Shown: positions 58,379-64,000 of the stretch, in pieces | Layout: each line of letters opens with the position of its first letter | Position numbering within the stretch: position 1 is the first letter of the stretch | Assembly: GCF_000622225.1 (NCBI RefSeq) | Contig: NZ_JHWD01000010.1 | Location: 124,001-188,000, forward strand | Length of the DNA stretch: 64,000 bases | Direction: 5' to 3' | From: Roseomonas mucosa ATCC BAA-692 | Lineage (GTDB): Bacteria; Pseudomonadota; Alphaproteobacteria; Acetobacterales; Acetobacteraceae | Program-made: the position numbers and the translations under genes | Notes under the pieces: model-generated | What the model saw: the letters and a program-made list of their open reading frames with translations, nothing else | Told to the model about the DNA's origin: nothing | The model's database searches: none

Positions 58379-59410
58379 ATGAAGGTCTTCTGGGACGACC
58401 GGCAACTGGCGCATGCGCCGCGCTTCTTCCTGCAACGGGGGCACCTGCGGCCGCATTTCGAGGTCCCGGCCCGGGCGGAGGCGCTGCTGGCGGCCTGCCG
58501 GCGGATGGGGCTGGAGATCGCCGCCCCGGGCGATGCGGACGCCACGGCCCTCGGCACGGTGCATGCCCCGGACTACCTGGACTTCCTGCGGGGCGCCCTG
58601 ACGGAATGGGAGGCCATGCCGGGCCATGGCGAGGAGGTGGTGCCCAACATGCACCCCTCGCCCGAGATGCTGGCACAGGGCGCGCGGCGCTCCACCACGA
58701 TCATCGGCAAGACCGGCTGGTATACCGCCGACGCCGCTTGCCCGATCGGCCCCGGCACCTGGGAAGCCTCGGTGCTGGCGGCGGCCGGGGCGCTGGCCGC
58801 GGCCGAGGTGGCGGCGGGCGGCGGTTCCGCCTACGCACTGGCGCGGCCGCCCGGGCACCATGCCTATGCCGCCCGGGCCGGCGGCCACTGCTACCTGAAC
58901 AACGCCGCCCTGGCGGCGGAGCGGCTGCGGGCCAGGGGCGCGGGCAAGGTCGCCGTGCTCGACATCGACAGCCACCACGGCAACGGCACCCAGGGCATCT
59001 TCTGGGAGCGCGACGACGTGCTCTTCGTGTCGGTCCATGGCGATCCGGACCGCTACTACCCCTGGTATGTCGGCCATGCCGACGAGCGCGGCGGAGGGAT
59101 GGGCGCCGGGTTCAACCTGAACCTGCCCCTGGCCCTGGGCAGCGGCGATCCGGAATGGCTGGAGGCGATCGGCACCGGCCTGGGTGCGATCCGGGACTTC
59201 GGCGCGGAGGCGCTGGTGGTCAGCCTGGGTTTCGACGCCTCGAAGGACGAGCCGCTGAACGCCCTTTCGGTGACGGCGGATGGCTTCGGCCGGGCCGGCG
59301 AGGCCATCGGCGGGCTGCGCCTGCCCACCGCCATCGTGCAGGAGGGCGGCTATGCGGTGGAGGTGATCGGCGGGCTGCTGGAACGCTTCCTTAACGGCTT
59401 CGGGCGCTGA
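58379..59410 (+). CDS. histone deacetylase / acetylpolyamine deacetylase family protein
   Basis: A 343-residue arginase-fold deacetylase, the second in the window. Motifs: LARPPGHHAYAARAGGHCYLNNAALAA, VLDIDSHHGNGTQGIFW, SLGFDASKDEPLNAL and QEGGYAVEVIG. The long N-terminal loop (HLRPHFEVPARAEALLAA, WYTADAACPIGPGTWEAS) resembles acetylpolyamine aminohydrolases (APAH), so N-acetylated polyamines are plausible substrates. ATG 58379 is preferred to 58367. It differs clearly from the 7195-8124 copy. Confidence 0.88.
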   Translation: MKVFWDDRQLAHAPRFFLQRGHLRPHFEVPARAEALLAACRRMGLEIAAPGDADATALGTVHAPDYLDFLRGALTEWEAMPGHGEEVVPNMHPSPEMLAQGARRSTTIIGKTGWYTADAACPIGPGTWEASVLAAAGALAAAEVAAGGGSAYALARPPGHHAYAARAGGHCYLNNAALAAERLRARGAGKVAVLDIDSHHGNGTQGIFWERDDVLFVSVHGDPDRYYPWYVGHADERGGGMGAGFNLNLPLALGSGDPEWLEAIGTGLGAIRDFGAEALVVSLGFDASKDEPLNALSVTADGFGRAGEAIGGLRLPTAIVQEGGYAVEVIGGLLERFLNGFGR

Positions 59411-59444
59411 GGCGCGCCGCTCCGGGCCGCGCTGGCCCGGAGCG

Positions 59445-59963
59445 TCAGCGGAAGGGGTTGCCGCGTGGCAGCGGCGGGTCCTGCAGCCGCTCGATCCGCC
59501 GGAGCAACTCAGCCTCGCCGCCGGAGAAGGTAGTGGACAGGATGCAGGTCTTCTGCCCCCGCGCCTTGCAGTCCTCCGCACGGCGCCGCATCTCGTTCAA
59601 TTCGGTGAAGGGTACCAGGGCCGTGTTCACCAGGCATTCCTGGGGATCACGCTTTTCCGATCGAACCGTGATCTCGATCTTGCCGTCCCCCGACTTCCAG
59701 GGGGTCGAGATGGTGAAGCAGCGCATCCCCGGCATGTTCCGTCCCAGGAAGTCTACCCGCCTTACCGGATAGCGGGCGAAGAGCAAGGTCTGTTCGCCCT
59801 CGAAGAGGGTAACCCTCCGCACGGGCTCAGGCTGGATCTCGGCCGGGCCGGTGCCGTCGTGCAGGAACGCCGCAGCCATGGAGACAGCGATCGTCTGGCG
59901 AAAGTTGCTCGGCAAGGTGGGTGGCGGCCCCTCCGCCCCGCGCGGCACCCCGGCGCAGCCCAT
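59445..59963 (-). CDS. putative lipoprotein, unknown function, unusual start
   Basis: 172 residues from the only ATG in frame. That ATG is the Met of LMGCAG, a lipobox: the frame stays open upstream and encodes KRYAALLRGALLCGVLMGCAG, a textbook lipoprotein signal peptide, back to a stop at 60060-60062. No ATG, GTG or TTG exists in that stretch; CTG at 60014 or 60026, or ATC at 60020, would have to serve. The mature part has ARYPVRRVDFLGRNMPGMRCFTIST and three later cysteines. I recognise no family. Confidence 0.65.
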   Translation of the reverse strand: MGCAGVPRGAEGPPPTLPSNFRQTIAVSMAAAFLHDGTGPAEIQPEPVRRVTLFEGEQTLLFARYPVRRVDFLGRNMPGMRCFTISTPWKSGDGKIEITVRSEKRDPQECLVNTALVPFTELNEMRRRAEDCKARGQKTCILSTTFSGGEAELLRRIERLQDPPLPRGNPFR

Positions 59964-60076
59964 CAGAACCCCACACAGCAGCGCACCACGTAGAAGGGCT
60001 GCGTACCGTTTCAGGGCGATGGGCAGGGGCTTGGCTCTCGAGACACGACAGACCCCAGGCTAGCAACGTTCCTGAA

Positions 60077-60101
60077 GGAAAACAACCTTGGGTTGTTTTT
60101 T
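60077..60101. terminator. terminator downstream of ubiG (possibly bidirectional)
   Basis: AACAACC and GGTTGTT form a 7-bp stem with a three-base loop, flanked by AAAA on the left and TTTTTT on the right. It lies immediately after the ubiG stop, in the minus direction. Confidence 0.8.
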
Positions 60102-60105
60102 CGTC

Positions 60106-60825
60106 TCAATCCTTCCCCGCCATCAGCATGTAGTTCACCCCGACATCCCGCGTCGCCCGCCAGCGGCGGCTGAGCGGATCGAAGCCCATCCCGGAAATAT
60201 CCTCCACCCGCAGTCCGGCCTCGCGCAGCCCGGCCCCCAGCTCGGCTGGGGTCATGAAGAGCTTCCAGTCATGGGTGCCGCGCGGCAGCATCCGCAGCAC
60301 GTACTCCGCCCCCAGCTTCGCCATCAGGAAGGCGCGCGGCGTGCGGTTCAGCGTGGACAGGAAGACGGCGCCGCCGGGGCGGACGGCGCGGGACAGGGCG
60401 GCGAGGAAGGCCGGGCGCTTCTCCGGCGGCACATGCTCAATGACCTCCAGCGAGACCACCGCGTCCCATTCGCCGGAGACTTCCTCCGGCCGCGCGGCGC
60501 GGTAGTCGATCTCCAGGCCGGACAGGGCGGCATGGGCGCGCGCCGCCTCCAGCGCCGCCCCGGCGGCGTCGATGCCGGTGACGGCGGCGCCCCGCCGGGC
60601 CAGGGCCTCGCTGGCCAGCCCGGCGCCGCAGCCGACATCCAGCACCCGCAGGCCGGACAGGTCCTCGCCCGGCCTTCCGAAGCGCCGCGCCAGCCGCTCC
60701 GCCACCCAGCCGCAGCGCAGCGGGTTCATGGCGTGGAGGGGCGCCATGGGGCCGCGCGGGTCCCACCAGCGATCCGCCAGCGCATCGAATTTCGCGATTT
60801 CCTCCGCCCTTGCCGTGCCGGACAT
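60106..60825 (-). CDS. ubiG: ubiquinone biosynthesis O-methyltransferase
   Basis: A class I SAM enzyme of 239 residues making both O-methylations of ubiquinone. The N-terminus EIAKFDALADRWWDPRGPMAPLHAMNPLR is diagnostic; the SAM motif is VLDVGCGAGLASEALARRGAAVTGID, followed by SLEVIEHVPPEK and STLNRTPRAFL...GTHDWKLF. GGGAG seven bases before ATG 60825 fixes the start. It is divergent from lysC across 128 bases. Confidence 0.96.
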   Translation of the reverse strand: MSGTARAEEIAKFDALADRWWDPRGPMAPLHAMNPLRCGWVAERLARRFGRPGEDLSGLRVLDVGCGAGLASEALARRGAAVTGIDAAGAALEAARAHAALSGLEIDYRAARPEEVSGEWDAVVSLEVIEHVPPEKRPAFLAALSRAVRPGGAVFLSTLNRTPRAFLMAKLGAEYVLRMLPRGTHDWKLFMTPAELGAGLREAGLRVEDISGMGFDPLSRRWRATRDVGVNYMLMAGKD

Positions 60826-60953
60826 GCGATTCTCCCAAGGGTGTCGTCGTGCGGACGAGGTTGCAGCCACCCGCAGCGCCCGGTATCTGTCCCGACCTTT
60901 CGCGGCGCGCAACCGCCGCCGCTCCTTAGCAGAACCGGAAAACCCCCGGCGCC

Positions 60954-62189
60954 ATGGCCCGTATCGTGATGAAGTTCGGCGGCACCTCCGTCGCCGACCT
61001 GGACCGTATCCGCAATGTCGCCCGCCGCGTGAAGCGCGAGGTGGAGGCTGGCAACGAGGTCGCCGTGGTGGTCTCCGCCATGTCGGGCGTGACCAACCAG
61101 CTGGTGAAGTACTGCACCGACCTGTCGCCGCTGCACGATGCGCGGGAATACGACGTGGTCGTGGCGACCGGCGAGCAGGTGACCACCGGCCTCACCGCCA
61201 TCGCCCTGCAGGCGGAGGGCGTCGATGCGCGCTCCTGGCAGGGCTGGCAGGTACCGGTCCGCACCGACGGCGCGCATGGCAAGGCGCGGGTCGAGGAGAT
61301 CGACGGCTCGGCGCTGATCGAGCGCATGAAGGCCGGGCAGGTACCGGTGATCGCGGGCTTCCAGGGCATCGGCCCGCGGGAGCGCATCACCACGCTGGGC
61401 CGCGGCGGTTCCGACCTTTCGGCGGTGGCCGTGGCGGCGGCGGTGAAGGCTGACCGCTGCGACATCTACACCGATGTGGACGGCATCTACACCACCGACC
61501 CCCGGATCGTGCCGCGCGCCCGCAAGCTGGAGCGCGTGAGCTTCGAGGAGATGCTGGAGCTGGCCTCGGTGGGGGCCAAGGTGTTGCAGACCCGCTCGGT
61601 CGAGCTGGCGATGAAGCAGAAGGTTCGGGTGCAGGTCCTGTCCTCCTTCGAGGACAAGCCGGGCTCCCTGGTGGTGGACGAGGACGAGATCGTGGAACAG
61701 CCCGTTGTGACCGGCGTCGCCTATTCGCGCGACGAGGCGAAGATCACCCTGCGCCGCCTGCCGGACAAGCCCGGCATCGCGGCCCATGTCTTCGGCCCGC
61801 TTTCGGCGGCCAATGTGAACGTGGACATGATCGTCCAGAACCTGGGCGCCGACGGCACCACGGACATGACCTTCACGGTGGGCAAGACCGACCTGCCGCG
61901 TGCCCGGGAGACGCTGGAGAACGCCCGGTCCTCGATCGGCTTCGACGCCATTCTGACCGATCCGGAGGTCGCCAAGATCTCCATCGTCGGTATCGGCATG
62001 CGCTCCCATGCCGGGGTCGCGGCCACGATGTTCAACACGCTGGCCGAGAAGGGCATCAACATCCAGGTCATCTCCACCTCGGAGATCAAGACTTCGGTGC
62101 TGATCGGCGTGGAATACACCGAACTGGCGGTGCGCGCCCTGCACACGGCCTATGGCCTCGACGCGCCGGCCGGGAAGGCTTCCGCCTGA
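60954..62189 (+). CDS. lysC: aspartate kinase
   Basis: Phosphorylates aspartate at the entry to lysine, threonine and methionine synthesis. The 411-residue product has the kinase opening VMKFGGTSVADLDRIRNVA, TLGRGGSDLSAVAVAAAV and YTDVDGIYTTDPRIV, then two ACT domains (GIAAHVFGPLSAANVNVDMIVQN and ISIVGIGMRSHAGVAATMFNTLAEKGINIQVIS). This is the monofunctional, feedback-regulated type. Its stop overlaps the next ATG by one base (TGATG). Confidence 0.97.
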   Translation: MARIVMKFGGTSVADLDRIRNVARRVKREVEAGNEVAVVVSAMSGVTNQLVKYCTDLSPLHDAREYDVVVATGEQVTTGLTAIALQAEGVDARSWQGWQVPVRTDGAHGKARVEEIDGSALIERMKAGQVPVIAGFQGIGPRERITTLGRGGSDLSAVAVAAAVKADRCDIYTDVDGIYTTDPRIVPRARKLERVSFEEMLELASVGAKVLQTRSVELAMKQKVRVQVLSSFEDKPGSLVVDEDEIVEQPVVTGVAYSRDEAKITLRRLPDKPGIAAHVFGPLSAANVNVDMIVQNLGADGTTDMTFTVGKTDLPRARETLENARSSIGFDAILTDPEVAKISIVGIGMRSHAGVAATMFNTLAEKGINIQVISTSEIKTSVLIGVEYTELAVRALHTAYGLDAPAGKASA

Positions 62190-63307
62190 TGCTCGCCCCG
62201 TCCCCCGCCGTTCCGCCGGCCACCGAGGGCCCCGATCCTGCCGCCCTCGCCGAACTCGACCGGCTGATGGCGCGCGGGGCGGGCTTCCTGGGCTCCCGCT
62301 GGGCGGTGCTGGGCGGCGCCATGTCCTGGGTCAGCGAGCGGCACCTGGTGGCGGCGCTGAGCGAGGCCGGGGCCTTCGGCGTGCTGGCCTGCGGCGCCAT
62401 GGAGCCGCCGCGCTTGGCCGAGGAGATCGCCGCGACCCAGGCGCTGACGGACAAGCCCTTCGGCGTGAACCTGATCACCATGCATCCCCGGCTGGAGGAG
62501 CTGGTGCAGGTCTGCCTGGACGCGAAGGTGGGCCATATCGTCTTCGCCGGCGGCATCCCGCCCGGTCCCGCGATCCGCAAGGCCAAGGATGCCGGCGCCC
62601 GGGTGATCTGCTTTGCCCCCGCCCTGGCCCTGGCGAAGAAGCTGGTTCGTTCTGGCGCGGATGCGCTGGTGATCGAGGGCTCCGAGGCCGGCGGGCATAT
62701 CGGCCCGGTCAGCCTGAACGTCCTGGCGCAGGAGATCCTGCCCCATGTCCGCGACGTGCCGGTCTTCGTGGCCGGCGGCATCGGGCGGGGCGAGGCGATC
62801 CTGTCCTATCTGGAGATGGGCGCCGCCGGGGCGCAGATCGGCACCCGCTTCGTCTGTGCCAGCGAATGCGTCGCGCACCCGAACTTCAAGCGTGCTTTCA
62901 TCCGCGGCGCGGCGCGCGACGCGCTGCCGACCGTGCAGCTTGACGAGAGCTTCCCCGTGATCCCCGTCCGCGCCCTGCAGAACGCGGGCACGAAGCGGTT
63001 CCTGGAGCACCAGGCGGAGGTGATCCGCCGCTTCCGGGCCGGGGAGCTGACGAAGGAGGCCGCGCAGCTCGACATCGAGCATTTCTGGGCCGGGGCGCTG
63101 CGCCGGGCGGTGGTCGATGGCGACGTGGAGAACGGCTCCCTGATGGCCGGCCAGTCGGTCGGCATGGTCCTGCGCGAGGAGCCGGTGACGGCCATCCTGG
63201 CCGAGATCGTGGCCCAGGCGGCCGCCGCGATCGCGGCGCGCGGCCTGCCCGCCCGCGAAACCCCGGGGGGGATGGGGGGGTTTGCTCCGCCGCAAGCTGC
63301 GGGATAG
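62189..63307 (+). CDS. nitronate monooxygenase-like FMN enzyme (NPD family)
   Basis: A TIM-barrel flavoprotein of 372 residues. Seen: GAMSWVSERHLVAALSEAGAFGVLACGAM, FGVNLITMHPRL, GADALVIEGSEAGGHIGPVS, VFVAGGIGRGEAILSYLEMGAAGAQIGTRFVCASEC. The GSEAGGH motif holds the usual catalytic histidine. Family members oxidise nitronates or act as enoyl reductase-like FMN proteins, so the substrate is open. Coupled to lysC by the TGATG overlap. Confidence 0.87.
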   Translation: MLAPSPAVPPATEGPDPAALAELDRLMARGAGFLGSRWAVLGGAMSWVSERHLVAALSEAGAFGVLACGAMEPPRLAEEIAATQALTDKPFGVNLITMHPRLEELVQVCLDAKVGHIVFAGGIPPGPAIRKAKDAGARVICFAPALALAKKLVRSGADALVIEGSEAGGHIGPVSLNVLAQEILPHVRDVPVFVAGGIGRGEAILSYLEMGAAGAQIGTRFVCASECVAHPNFKRAFIRGAARDALPTVQLDESFPVIPVRALQNAGTKRFLEHQAEVIRRFRAGELTKEAAQLDIEHFWAGALRRAVVDGDVENGSLMAGQSVGMVLREEPVTAILAEIVAQAAAAIAARGLPARETPGGMGGFAPPQAAG

Positions 63308-63328
63308 GGTCGTTTCTTGCCCGATGAC

Positions 63329-64000
63329 ATGACGCCGATGGCCAGAACAGTGGAATCGACCGCCCTCGATACCTCCGGGGTGGGAGCAGAGCTTCGTGAC
63401 GCCCGCCTGGCGATCGGCGCGTCGATCGAGGACATGTCCGAGCACCTCCGCATCAGCCGCCGCTACCTGTCGGCGCTGGAGGAAGGGCGGACCCGGGACC
63501 TGCCGGGGCCGACCTATGCACTCGGCTTCGTGCGCTCCTATGCCCAGTCCCTGGGCCTGGACGCGGAGGAGCTGACCCGGCGCTTCCGCGACGGGGCCGG
63601 GGCGGCGGCGAAGCAGCGCACCGACCTCGTCTTCCCCGAACCTGTGCCCAAGCGCGGCGTGCCGGCCGGGGCGGTGATCCTGATCGGCGCCGTGCTGGCG
63701 ATCGGCAGCTACGTGGCCTGGTGGCAGTGGAGCGGCTCCGGCGACCGGAGCCTGGACCGTGTCGAGGCGCCGCCGCGCCGGTTGGAGGAGGCCGCCGGAA
63801 CGGCGCCCCGCCCCGCCGCGCCCGTGCTGCCGCCGACCCTGGGACAGGTGGTGCCCGCCTCGCCGCCCTCCACGGCGGGCGGCCATACGCCGGTCCCGAA
63901 TCCGGCGCCCGGTTCCACGGCCGGTCCGGCCCCGGGAACGGCCGCCTCCGTGGCGCCGCCGCCTGCCCGGCCCGCCGCTCCGACGCCCGGTAGCCCGCCC
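63329..64000 (+). CDS. RodZ-like HTH/membrane protein (3' end outside window)
   Basis: The frame is open to the window end (224 codons). The N-terminal Cro-like HTH is GAELRDARLAIGASIEDMSEHLRISRRYLSALEEGRTRDLPGPTYALGFVRSYAQSLGLD, the RodZ pattern; a cytoplasmic linker leads to one membrane segment (AGAVILIGAVLAIGSYVAWW) and a Pro/Ala-rich periplasmic part. RodZ links MreB to the cell-wall elongation complex. ATG 63338 is an alternative start. ispG often follows in alphaproteobacteria but is not visible here. Confidence 0.85.
   Translation, partial: MTPMARTVESTALDTSGVGAELRDARLAIGASIEDMSEHLRISRRYLSALEEGRTRDLPGPTYALGFVRSYAQSLGLDAEELTRRFRDGAGAAAKQRTDLVFPEPVPKRGVPAGAVILIGAVLAIGSYVAWWQWSGSGDRSLDRVEAPPRRLEEAAGTAPRPAAPVLPPTLGQVVPASPPSTAGGHTPVPNPAPGSTAGPAPGTAASVAPPPARPAAPTPGSPP

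Overview
The window is chromosomal DNA from a very GC-rich alphaproteobacterium. Gene content and protein character point to Acetobacteraceae, most likely a Roseomonas-like genus: a fused BcsA-BcsB cellulose synthase as in the acetic acid bacteria, an HDAC-like/xseB/ispA/dxs/tlyA block of alphaproteobacterial type, and many GTG, TTG and possibly CTG starts. This assignment is inference from content; no rRNA or tRNA gene was seen. About 56 protein genes are supported, two of them cut by the window ends. No insertion sequence, prophage, integrase or CRISPR array was found.

Layout. 0-5 kb: end of an unidentified gene, thrS, infC (apparently starting at CTG) and an NdvA-type ABC exporter. 5-7 kb: a small secreted protein with three exact 30-residue repeats and a ROK sugar kinase. 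7-12 kb: a TusA-like protein, then a deacetylase-fold protein, xseB, ispA, dxs and tlyA, mostly overlapping and leading into isoprenoid synthesis. 12-18 kb: two conserved-looking unknowns, aroC, fabI, divergent pdxH, and a fused APH-like/P-loop kinase. 18-24.5 kb: a tandem universal stress protein, a Tat-exported SDR, and a peptide-binding protein with an AbgB-like peptidase and a 2-hydroxyacid dehydrogenase. 24.5-29.5 kb: a complete dctB/dctD/dctA dicarboxylate system with a visible sigma-54 promoter and paired upstream operator-like palindromes. 29.5-33.5 kb: an oxidoreductase and molybdenum cofactor genes mobB, moeA, mobA around a 430-bp non-coding block.

33.5-41.4 kb is a nucleobase region: an AzgA-like purine permease and adenine deaminase on one side; on the other, an operon of a GTP cyclohydrolase II paralogue (URC1 type), a DUF1688 protein (URC4 type) and uracil phosphoribosyltransferase (URC6 role). 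A divergent RutR-like TetR regulator faces that operon across a perfect 16-bp palindrome. The most economical reading is the little-studied URC route of uracil catabolism under a RutR-type repressor.

41.4-52.9 kb is a cellulose cluster: a GH8 endoglucanase, a proline-rich BcsR/BcsP-like protein, BcsQ, fused BcsAB and BcsC. 52.9-64 kb holds a methyltransferase, a ComF-like protein, glutaredoxin, a CIRCE-like inverted repeat upstream of a DUF1178 gene, a LOV blue-light hybrid histidine kinase, a second deacetylase-fold enzyme, a lipoprotein-like gene whose signal peptide lacks a normal start codon, ubiG, lysC, a nitronate monooxygenase-like gene and the 5' part of a RodZ-like gene.
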